Assembly: GCA_041179245.1 (NCBI GenBank)
Contig: JBEGTT010000230.1
Location: 1-10,274, forward strand
Direction: 5' to 3'
From: JBEGTT01 sp041179245
GTDB taxonomy: Bacteria > Pseudomonadota > Gammaproteobacteria > Burkholderiales > Rhodocyclaceae
Length of the DNA stretch: 10,274 bases
Within the stretch, counting starts at the first letter, position 1, and the number at the start of each line of letters is the position of its first letter. Below, in pieces: positions 1 through 5,819 of the stretch. The translations under genes and the position numbers were made by a program. The notes below the pieces were generated by a model. It was not told the DNA's origin and searched no databases. It worked only from the letters and a program-made list of their open reading frames with translations.

Positions 1-1075
1 GTTCATATCTTTCCTGCAAACCACGCAAAATCGCGATAGTGGCTTCCACACTCGGCTCATCGACCAACACCTTCTGGAAGCGACGCTCAAGCGCGGCATC
101 TTTTTCAATGTATTTACGGTATTCGTCCAGCGTGGTTGCGCCGATACAGTGCAACTCTCCACGTGCCAGTGCCGGCTTGAGCATATTGCCCGCGTCCATG
201 GCTCCTTCCGCCTTGCCGGCACCAACCATGGTGTGTAATTCGTCAATAAACACGATAGTCTGGCCTTCATCTTTGGCCAAATCATTCAACACGGCCTTCA
301 AGCGTTCCTCAAACTCACCCCGGTACTTAGCGCCGGCCAGCAAGCTTGCCATATCCAGCACCAGCACCCGTTTGCCTTTCAGGCTTTCGGGCACTTCTCC
401 ATTAATGATCCGTTGCGCCAAGCCTTCAACAATCGCTGTTTTACCCACACCCGGCTCACCAATCAGTACCGGGTTATTTTTAGTGCGCCGTTGCAGAATC
501 TGGATCGCCCGGCGGATTTCATCGTCGCGGCCAATCACCGGGTCAAGCTTGCCGTTTCTGGCTCGCTCGGTGAGGTCAAGAGTGTATTTCTTCAAAGATT
601 CGCGCTGGCCTTCTGCATCAGCACTATTCACCGAGTCACCGCCCCGTACCGCGTTAATCGCCGATTCCAAGGCTTTTCGCGTCACGCCGTTTTCACGCAT
701 CAGTCGACCCGCTTCCTGCTTGTCGTCAGTCACTGCCAACAAAAACAGTTCGCTCGCGATGTATTGATCGCCACGTTTTTGCGCTTCTTTATCGGTGAGA
801 TTCAAGAGATTGGTCAGGTCGCGGCCAATCGAAACGTCGCCACCATGACCGGAAACCTGGGGTAAACGCTTAAGCGCTTGTTGCAAGCCAAGTTGCAAAC
901 CTTGGGCATTGGCACCCGCACGCGACAACAAAGAAACCACCGCTCCGTCGTCTTGTTGCAACAAAGCCAAAAGTAGATGAACGGGTTCAATGAATTGCTG
1001 ATCGTTCCCCACGGCGATGCTTTGTGCATCAGCCAAGGCCTGCTGAAATTTGGTGGTGAATTTATCGATTCGCAT
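1..1075 (-). CDS. clpB: ClpB disaggregase, N-terminal part (cut by window edge)
   Basis: ATP-dependent protein disaggregase of the Hsp100/Clp AAA+ family. It works in the cytoplasm with DnaK to rescue aggregated proteins after heat stress. The visible 358 residues begin MRIDKFTTKFQQAL. Two Clp N-terminal repeats span about residues 1-145. The first nucleotide-binding domain follows, with Walker A GEPGVGKT at 206-213, Walker B VFIDE at 275-279, and the pore segment KYRGEFEER around 250-258. The arginine-finger region ALERRF is near 328-333. The middle domain and second AAA+ module lie beyond base 1. The start is the ATG at 1073-1075, preceded by GGAGG seven bases upstream. The gene is divergent from the tRNA-Thr gene. 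Sequence and order match ClpB throughout, with no frameshift. It is not ClpA, which has a different N-domain. Confidence 0.97.
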   Translation of the reverse strand, partial: MRIDKFTTKFQQALADAQSIAVGNDQQFIEPVHLLLALLQQDDGAVVSLLSRAGANAQGLQLGLQQALKRLPQVSGHGGDVSIGRDLTNLLNLTDKEAQKRGDQYIASELFLLAVTDDKQEAGRLMRENGVTRKALESAINAVRGGDSVNSADAEGQRESLKKYTLDLTERARNGKLDPVIGRDDEIRRAIQILQRRTKNNPVLIGEPGVGKTAIVEGLAQRIINGEVPESLKGKRVLVLDMASLLAGAKYRGEFEERLKAVLNDLAKDEGQTIVFIDELHTMVGAGKAEGAMDAGNMLKPALARGELHCIGATTLDEYRKYIEKDAALERRFQKVLVDEPSVEATIAILRGLQERYE

Positions 1076-1122
1076 AGGGCTGCCTCCAGTTCAAGATGCA
1101 AGGTAGTTGGGGGGTGTATCTG

Positions 1123-1152
1123 ATATTACAAGGGGGCAGGGCTGTGCCTCAA
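1123..1152 (-). promoter_or_regulatory. Candidate clpB promoter, possibly sigma-70 overlapping sigma-32
   Basis: Read on the minus strand, TTGAGG (1152-1147) is separated by 18 bases from TAATAT (1128-1123), an acceptable sigma-70 pair. The same stretch has CCCCTTGT (1135-1128), which resembles the heat-shock sigma-32 -10 element CCCCATNT. It lies about 11-12 bases after the TTGAG box, slightly shorter than the usual spacing. Heat-shock control of clpB is well established in proteobacteria; the assignment here is inference from two imperfect boxes. Confidence 0.4.
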
Positions 1153-1171
1153 TTTTCGCATCAATTTTTTC

Positions 1172-1200
1172 TTGACTGAACGTGGCCATAAAAGTACAAT
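1172..1200 (+). promoter_or_regulatory. Sigma-70 promoter of tRNA-Thr
   Basis: TTGACT at 1172-1177 and TACAAT at 1195-1200 are separated by exactly 17 bases. Each hexamer differs from consensus by one base. The following GTGGGCC is a GC-rich discriminator, the kind linked to stringent (ppGpp) control of stable RNA genes. The expected start point is near 1207, about 37 bases before the mature tRNA. Confidence 0.85.
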
Positions 1201-1243
1201 GTGGGCCTTCGATTGCTGAGCTGTACTTCTCTCAGTAGTCACT

Positions 1244-1319
1244 GCCCTTGTAGCTCAGTTGGTAGAGCACCTGACTTGTAATCAGGGGGTCCCGAGTTCG
1301 ACTCTTGGCGGGGGCACCA
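1244..1319 (+). tRNA. tRNA-Thr (anticodon UGU), CCA encoded
   Basis: Decodes ACA (and other ACN) threonine codons. The full cloverleaf can be drawn by hand. The acceptor stem GCCCTTG pairs with CGGGGGC. The D stem is GCTC/GAGC, and the anticodon stem CCTGA/TCAGG encloses loop CTTGTAA with TGT at 1277-1279. The T stem CCGAG/CTTGG encloses TTCGACT. The discriminator is A and CCA is encoded at 1317-1319. The acceptor stem carries two adjacent wobble pairs (U5-G68, U6-G67) and the T stem one more, but all positions still pair. The gene is a single transcription unit, divergent from clpB and convergent with the pilus genes. Confidence 0.97.
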
Positions 1320-1335
1320 ATAAATTCAAGCACTT

Positions 1336-1363
1336 AGGCCACTTTTAACTGAGTGGCCTTTTT
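1336..1363 (+). terminator. Intrinsic terminator of tRNA-Thr
   Basis: A perfect 8-bp stem, AGGCCACT (1336-1343) and AGTGGCCT (1352-1359), has an 8-base loop and is followed by five T in a row. It sits 16 bases after the encoded CCA. The minus-strand side lacks a T run, so it probably does not also end the convergent pilin transcript. Confidence 0.88.
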
Positions 1364-1465
1364 GCTTTCTGGGTTTCAGGCTCCTAATAGGTGTAGCCGC
1401 GCGAATTATTTGGCACTTAGATGCTGTTTCGGGAAGGGGCGACCATCCCATTAACAAAGCCGCTC

Positions 1466-2155
1466 TCAACCGCCGATGTATTTCCAAACAAATCCAGTGG
1501 CGCACATAAAAAGCTGATCTGTCCCACCGCGCCCAAGAGTCCCTAAGGGATAGGTCGCACAGGTCGCTGCAGCAACGACACCAGAAACTGCTACGACTGC
1601 ATTTACCGGAACCCAAGCACCGCCGACAGCTAAATTCATTTGAGTCACCGTTAAGGTTCGTGTCCCATCGTCACCATTTACGATGCCGGCTACTGCTTGC
1701 ACGCAAGTGGTATTAAATGTTTTATCTGGCCCCGCACTAATCACAATTAGTTGGATGGATGCTGGCAAAGCAGAACTGACCCCAGTGAAACGGCCTACGC
1801 TTGCGTTGGTTGCCCCGTTGTCCCAAGGGCAGTATTTGATCGTGGTTCCCCATGCGTCGGTTTTGGGCGCTCCCGAAGTAGCGGGTACATTCCATCCCTC
1901 GCCTGTTGAATGTGCCACAAGCCCCACAGTTGGCTCCGCAATGCCGTCTGCGTCTGTGTCACTTGCCTCAGACGCCAAGGCGTACGCCGCTTGTGTCAAC
2001 AACAAGGATGATTGGGCGCGCATGGCGGTATCCTGAGTACCGCGAGCAATTTGAAAATAAGTGCTATAGGCCAGTGTCGAAAGTGCACCAACTACCACTA
2101 GCCCCATCAGGACAAACGCCAGCACACTGCCAGATTGGGAATGGCGAGTTTTCAT
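1466..2155 (-). CDS. Prepilin-like protein 3, PilV-type minor pilin candidate
   Basis: 229 residues. The 9-residue basic leader MKTRHSQSG is followed by the hydrophobic helix SVLAFVLMGLVVVGALSTL, so cleavage by the prepilin peptidase is predicted after Gly9. Mature position 1 is Ser rather than Phe/Met, and position 5 is Phe rather than Glu. The middle contains GWNVP...DAWGTTIKYC (87-109) and VISAGPDKTFNTTC (138-151). These resemble the DxWG and SAGPD segments of type II pseudopilins and of PilV-like minor pilins. The end has a module bounded by Cys199 and Cys218 with a nearby Trp, recalling the C-terminal segments of PilV tip adhesins. Four cysteines (109, 151, 199, 218) allow two disulfides. 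Its ATG overlaps the stop of prepilin 2 (ATGA), so the two are translationally coupled. Prepilin identity is firm; the PilV role is inferred from position and the C-terminal module. Confidence 0.75.
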   Translation of the reverse strand: MKTRHSQSGSVLAFVLMGLVVVGALSTLAYSTYFQIARGTQDTAMRAQSSLLLTQAAYALASEASDTDADGIAEPTVGLVAHSTGEGWNVPATSGAPKTDAWGTTIKYCPWDNGATNASVGRFTGVSSALPASIQLIVISAGPDKTFNTTCVQAVAGIVNGDDGTRTLTVTQMNLAVGGAWVPVNAVVAVSGVVAAATCATYPLGTLGRGGTDQLFMCATGFVWKYIGG

Positions 2156-2703
2156 GGTTGAAGAATAAACATGCTTAATGTATCGCTGGTTGATGATGCC
2201 TGAGTTCCGATTCGGGTAGCCGCTGAGGAAATAGGTGTCGCATATGCAGTAGGATCGTTCGCTGTGATGGAAATCTTAACTCCGGTCCCATCATTGATAT
2301 AGCTCCAAGCACCGAAACCCTCTGGTGGCTGCAGCAGATAGACGCCATCCACGCCACTCCAAAGATTCTGAGTCGTTTTCGGGCAAGTTAGGGTTGGGAC
2401 GTTGACGGTAGTACTGCCTGCCGGATAGGGGATATGGAATCCAGTGCCATTGTTTCCATCTGGGTAATCAGTGGCACATTTTGCAATGCGTTGGGCAATG
2501 AATTGTGCTTGAGCAACCAGTTGGTTGGTTCTTATGTTGTTCATCTGGCCTTGAACATTCAATCCAGCATTGACAACAAAATACGCAAGCCCGCTGGCCA
2601 AAGCTACGGCCATTAGCATTATTGTCAGGAGAGAAAATCCTGACTGCTTGTGTGAACCATAGAAAAAGCAGCCCGGAGGCTGCTTTTCATCTTTATTCTT
2701 CAT
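2152..2703 (-). CDS. Prepilin-like protein 2, type IVb minor pilin candidate
   Basis: 183 residues with a long 22-residue leader, MKNKDEKQPPGCFFYGSHKQSG, then FSLLTIMLMAVALASGLAYFV. Leaders of this length occur in type IVb prepilins. Cleavage is predicted between Gly22 and Phe23; mature position 5 is Thr27, not Glu. Two cysteines remain in the mature chain (76 and 107). The segment VDGVYLLQ...WSYINDGTGVKISI (118-146) resembles IDGIWVYNGSRVTMKG in prepilin 1, suggesting the two are paralogues. The ATG at 2703 is six bases after the prepilin 1 stop and has no clear Shine-Dalgarno sequence. No other ATG, GTG or TTG is in frame before the Gly22 cleavage site. Codons 6-14 form a terminator-like hairpin (separate entry). 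The mature part is certainly coding. The exact start is less certain because of the hairpin. Confidence 0.78.
   Translation of the reverse strand: MKNKDEKQPPGCFFYGSHKQSGFSLLTIMLMAVALASGLAYFVVNAGLNVQGQMNNIRTNQLVAQAQFIAQRIAKCATDYPDGNNGTGFHIPYPAGSTTVNVPTLTCPKTTQNLWSGVDGVYLLQPPEGFGAWSYINDGTGVKISITANDPTAYATPISSAATRIGTQASSTSDTLSMFILQP
2661..2687 (-). terminator. Terminator-like hairpin between prepilin 1 and prepilin 2
   Basis: On the minus strand AAAAGCAGCC (2687-2678), loop TCCG (2677-2674) and GGCTGCTTTT (2673-2664) form a perfect 10-bp stem with a tetraloop. One more T, then CT, follow. It begins 22 bases after the prepilin 1 stop codon, the normal place for an intrinsic terminator. It also lies inside the leader codons of prepilin 2. 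It probably ends much of the prepilin 1 transcript, with read-through to prepilins 2 and 3. The plus strand gives a weaker TTTTCAT tail. Confidence 0.8.
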
Positions 2704-2709
2704 GCAATA

Positions 2710-3423
2710 CTACTGGGCTAACAAGGTGTGGATATAGACGTAGTTAACATCTGAACCCACGACAGTCGTAGTTGCATAACAACCGTCCATCCAACCTGTT
2801 GATGCTGCTGCTACTGCAGACAAATCAAAAGCTGCTGCTGCGCTCGTCCCTATACTCCCTGTTGAGGTTATATTCAGCGCGGTTCCAACAACAGCTGGAT
2901 CAAGCGCTGCAAGTGAAGTTGGGTTAGTTGCCAAGGAGGTACCATGCAAGGTGTTATTAATCTGCTGGCAAATTGCCTTTTTAATCCCCGATACCATTAC
3001 CGTATAGTCGGGGGAGTTTAATGCTCCGCCAACGCCTTTCATGGTGACCCTAGAGCCGTTATATACCCAAATACCATCTATGCCGGCTGTCGTTCTAGCC
3101 AAAATACTGGGATCTACAGCTTGCAGCGAAGCTCCTCCTGCTGTTGGGTCAAAGACCCCGGTAGTTGCAGTATTATCGAAAGTAACGCTAGACGCAGTCT
3201 GCCCACTCAGCGTAACGGCATCAAAACCGGTAGTGAGATAACCTGCCGATGTGAGCAGTGCAGACGTTTTCGCTTGGTTTGTGTACTGCGAGCTAAAGCC
3301 AGAGTTGATACCCTGACCGGCCAAAAAGAAACCGAGGCTGGCGAACATAATAATGACCACAATAAACCCGGTCAGGAGCGAGAACCCCTTTTGCTTACAA
3401 GGCATTTGACTAAGATTTTTCAT
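2710..3423 (-). CDS. Prepilin-like protein 1, probable major type IVb pilin
   Basis: 237 residues. The 13-residue basic leader MKNLSQMPCKQKG precedes FSLLTGFIVVIIMFASLGFFLAG; cleavage is expected after Gly13. Mature position 5 is Thr18 instead of the usual Glu. The body is rich in Ala, Thr, Ser and Gly. Cys152 and Cys215 near the end would enclose a disulfide-bonded D-region, the typical arrangement of major pilins. The start chosen is the ATG at 3421-3423, because GGGGA lies about five bases before it. A GTG at 3435 in the same frame has no ribosome site. It is first in the pilin block, behind a 162-base gap and ahead of a strong hairpin, which fits an abundantly expressed subunit (inference). 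The pilin class is clear from the leader and helix; that it is the major pilin is inferred from order, length and the terminator. Confidence 0.82.
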   Translation of the reverse strand: MKNLSQMPCKQKGFSLLTGFIVVIIMFASLGFFLAGQGINSGFSSQYTNQAKTSALLTSAGYLTTGFDAVTLSGQTASSVTFDNTATTGVFDPTAGGASLQAVDPSILARTTAGIDGIWVYNGSRVTMKGVGGALNSPDYTVMVSGIKKAICQQINNTLHGTSLATNPTSLAALDPAVVGTALNITSTGSIGTSAAAAFDLSAVAAASTGWMDGCYATTTVVGSDVNYVYIHTLLAQ

Positions 3424-3585
3424 AAACTTCCCCACAATTTGTAATCAATATAAAAACCAACTGCGATTCCCTCACAGCCCGCTACACGGGGAATAAAAGA
3501 AACACTTCTGGTATCCATATCGGGGGTTATGAAAAAAACTTAAGGATTTATTTCGAACAAATTATCTTGGTGCTTGTTTTTACGC
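3424..3585. other. AT-rich gap before the pilin block; possible pilin promoter
   Basis: 162 bases without a gene, separating the machinery block from the pilins. Read on the minus strand it has a run of seven T near 3532-3538 with only a weak AT hairpin before it, and the short inverted repeat CCCG/CGGG. Close to the pilin start is TGGTTT-N5-TTGAT, which has the spacing of a sigma-54 promoter. It lacks the conserved GC of the -12 element, so it is a poor match. A TATATT in the same place has no good -35 partner. The gap suggests a separate promoter for the pilins, but none can be named with confidence. Confidence 0.3.
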
Positions 3586-4002
3586 TCAGCGACCACCCTC
3601 AATGACTAAGCGATCAGCCGTCAAAACTGCTTTGTGGGCCTCGCCTGTGGGGCATTTTCCCGAACAAATATAGTCAATCTTCCATTCAATGCCGGGGTTG
3701 TCGAGCAATACCTGATCGACCGTTAAGCGCCATGCCGCGTAGTCAGCGAGCGACTTGGCATGAATGGTGAGATTGGTAGCCGAAGGAACAAGGCCAACGC
3801 TACCAAAGACCGGGGTTTTTTTCTGGATGGCCTGATAGTTAGCCAAATCCAATGCCGTTGAGTGAAGCGCCGGTTTGGGAAGTTTGGCGAGTGCGTTGGC
3901 GAGTTCGGTTTCATCGCGCTGTTGCCGCAGTTCATTACCCGCCCCAATGAGCATGATCAAAGCGATAGCCCACGCCAGCATGGGCACTAGCATTTTATTC
4001 AA
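3586..4002 (-). CDS. Type IVb pilus bitopic membrane protein, PilM/GspM type
   Basis: 138 residues. A short cytoplasmic start is followed by one membrane helix (about residues 5-21, LVPMLAWAIALIMLIGA). A coiled region rich in Glu, Gln and Arg comes next, then a small periplasmic domain with Cys113 and Cys117 (CSGKC). Size and topology match the R64 PilM family and also the GspM/PilO-type components that pair with a GspL-like partner; the upstream gene is exactly such a partner. The start is a TTG at 4002, overlapping the upstream stop as TTGA, with AAGGGGAG about five bases before it. The ATG at 3993 is too far from that site. The function, as part of the inner-membrane assembly platform, is inferred from topology and context. 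Confidence 0.65.
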   Translation of the reverse strand: MNKMLVPMLAWAIALIMLIGAGNELRQQRDETELANALAKLPKPALHSTALDLANYQAIQKKTPVFGSVGLVPSATNLTIHAKSLADYAAWRLTVDQVLLDNPGIEWKIDYICSGKCPTGEAHKAVLTADRLVIEGGR

Positions 4003-4760
4003 TTGGACTCCCCTTTAACCAAACGCTGATTGACATTCAGCGTCCAACTAGCTCGTCCATTTTCGTGTTCGAACTGCAATAGAACACCCTTTTCTCGGAT
4101 GGCTTGCTCAACTGCTGTTTGCAGATTAGCCATCGCTTTTGGGTAGCCCGCTGGTGAAATTGACTGCATGGTTGCTTGCCAATTCGTTAGGTTTTCTTGA
4201 GTTAGCGCCGTACGAAGTGCTTGTTGCTGGGCCGCCCCGTCGGCTGCCCATAACCAAATACCTGCCGCAGATACGGCAACCAATGTTCCACTGATCGTTA
4301 ATAGTTGGCGTAATCGTGTTTCTTTTCGGGCGGCAACGTCAGCGGGGAACTGCCAAACCAAACCACCCGTTTTGCACGGATGAATTTTCTTGGCGCCCTC
4401 AAGTTCAATAAAGCGATTGATCAGCGTTGGCTTACCGACAAAACTGTGGAGAACTTCATCCTTTCGAACCACCACGGCCTGCAATCCATCAGACAAATCG
4501 ATGACATATGCACCATCGCCTTCGTGGTCAGAAGCACCGGGTAGCGCCATGGTGAGAGCAGAAGCTGAATTAAGGTGACTAGCAAAATCAGCAGCGGGGG
4601 CTGCGAGATACCAAACCTTGCCTGCGTGCTGCGTGTAAATAATCGAAATCTCGGGCGTTCCCAAGAGGGTAGCTGCGGCGTCGACCACGGTTTCTCTTTC
4701 TCGACCCGCTGAAGTTTTAACGTAGCCAGCAATGACGGAACGAGGTGTGTACGATTTCAT
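3999..4760 (-). CDS. Type IVb pilus bitopic platform protein, PilO/GspL type
   Basis: 253 residues. A cytoplasmic N-terminal domain of about 150 residues is followed by one membrane helix (about 152-173, QLLTISGTLVAVSAAGIWLW) and an 80-residue periplasmic part. This is the layout of GspL and BfpC, and of the N-terminal half of the pilin accessory protein PilO of IncI plasmids. R64 PilO is considerably longer, so this is a short version. In GspL-like proteins the cytoplasmic domain docks the assembly ATPase and the periplasmic part pairs with a GspM-like protein; the adjacent gene fits that partner. The ATG at 4758-4760 has GAGGA upstream and lies nine bases after the stop of the polytopic platform gene. 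The family assignment rests on topology and neighbourhood more than on motifs. Confidence 0.65.
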   Translation of the reverse strand: MKSYTPRSVIAGYVKTSAGRERETVVDAAATLLGTPEISIIYTQHAGKVWYLAAPAADFASHLNSASALTMALPGASDHEGDGAYVIDLSDGLQAVVVRKDEVLHSFVGKPTLINRFIELEGAKKIHPCKTGGLVWQFPADVAARKETRLRQLLTISGTLVAVSAAGIWLWAADGAAQQQALRTALTQENLTNWQATMQSISPAGYPKAMANLQTAVEQAIREKGVLLQFEHENGRASWTLNVNQRLVKGESN

Positions 4761-4769
4761 GGGGAATCC

Positions 4770-5819
4770 TCAGAATCCATTACCAAGGGCTTCAAGCCCG
4801 GCTGAAAGGGTATTGTCGTAAGCCATATAGATCCAGATGGCTACGCCAAGGCATAAGAAAATAAAGACCACGGTAAGCATTGTGCCGCCCACTAACAAGA
4901 TGTCTCTACCTCGCTTGGCTCTGCGCTCACGTTCTTCGGACAGTATCGAAAAAGTTGAAGCCAATTGCCGGGCATTCGAATGGCTCGCCAACAGAGAACG
5001 TTCTTCTTGATACAGGCCCTGTTGCAAGATGGCATTGGCGGGTTCGACGGCCTGCTGGAGTTGCTGATCTACCATCATCCAATAACGACGCGACCACCCC
5101 GGTGCTTGGTGGGCTAAATCACGGGCCACTTGTTCAATCGTAACCCCAGCTTTAAGCATCGCCGCCGCCAGCTTAAAACCTACCCCCATCGCGCCATCGG
5201 AGAAAAACATCAGCACGCGTGTTGTCGATTGCAACCGGCTAATCCGATAGACATTGATTGCCCCTACCAGCATTGCCACGACGGTTAGGCCGATCAAACC
5301 CAGCGTAAGATGTCCTGCAAGCGCCATGTCGTGCTCGTAGCGAAACAAAGCAGCGGGGGTATTAGGCGGGGTAATGTGTTCACGAATCCAAGGCAAAATC
5401 TCTCGGTAAAGCACCACGGGCGCAAAAACTGCAGAAATCAACTCGTTAATCAACACAAACATCACCAGCGCGTTTTGACGCAACCACTGTTGGCGAACGG
5501 TAAGATGGGCCGCCGCAGTTTGGATGGCATCGCGCATGCCGGATCGTTCGCCGGCTTGCAGAATAGCCAGCACCGTGCGATCGAAAAAACCGAGTTTTTC
5601 AAATGCAGTAGCAACCGGCTCGCCTTGTTCCATTGCATCTAGTGCAGGAACCATATCGCGTAATTTATTTGGGTTTCTCTCACCATTAACCACCGAGGTT
5701 AGCGCTCGACCAACCGACTCACCCGCTTGAAGACGCAAATTCACGGCATTCAAAAATGCTATTTTGTACGCGGCTGAGAAATACTCGCGCTGCCAGAATT
5801 TGACGGCCTGTTTATTCAT
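4770..5819 (-). CDS. pilR: Type IV pilus inner-membrane platform protein, PilR/GspF family
   Basis: 349 residues. Polytopic platform protein thought to transfer ATPase movement to the growing pilus. The two repeated GspF-type cytoplasmic domains are visible. The first contains LRLQAGESVGRAL and LAILQAGERSGMRDAI; the second contains MLKAGVTIEQVARDL. Membrane helices are near residues 117-138, 170-190 and 306-333. A TTG-initiated reading would start at 5840, but the ATG at 5817-5819 overlaps the ATPase stop as ATGA and is preferred by coupling. There is no Shine-Dalgarno sequence, so translation probably depends on ribosomes finishing the ATPase. The length is close to that of PilR of R64-type systems and shorter than PilC/GspF (about 400 residues). 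Confidence 0.88.
   Translation of the reverse strand: MNKQAVKFWQREYFSAAYKIAFLNAVNLRLQAGESVGRALTSVVNGERNPNKLRDMVPALDAMEQGEPVATAFEKLGFFDRTVLAILQAGERSGMRDAIQTAAAHLTVRQQWLRQNALVMFVLINELISAVFAPVVLYREILPWIREHITPPNTPAALFRYEHDMALAGHLTLGLIGLTVVAMLVGAINVYRISRLQSTTRVLMFFSDGAMGVGFKLAAAMLKAGVTIEQVARDLAHQAPGWSRRYWMMVDQQLQQAVEPANAILQQGLYQEERSLLASHSNARQLASTFSILSEERERRAKRGRDILLVGGTMLTVVFIFLCLGVAIWIYMAYDNTLSAGLEALGNGF

Noticed and set aside
39..865. Two plus-strand open frames (39-767 and 413-865) across the clpB region
   Set aside because: They lie opposite the clearly conserved clpB frame and their products show no recognisable family, only shadow composition.
1244..1465. Search for shufflon-type inverted repeats or an att repeat downstream of the last pilin
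   Set aside because: No repeated segment of convincing length was seen. The only clear inverted repeat is the tRNA terminator.
1326..1616. Minus-strand frame of 96 residues running from the tRNA terminator into prepilin 3
   Set aside because: It overlaps the end of prepilin 3 in another frame and its translation has no motif or ribosome site. It is a shadow.
3424..3438. The 10-mer TTGTGGGGAA before prepilin 1 (minus) and again near 9254-9263 (plus), possible shared regulatory box
   Set aside because: Ten-base matches between arbitrary sites are expected many times by chance in a window of this size, and only two copies exist.
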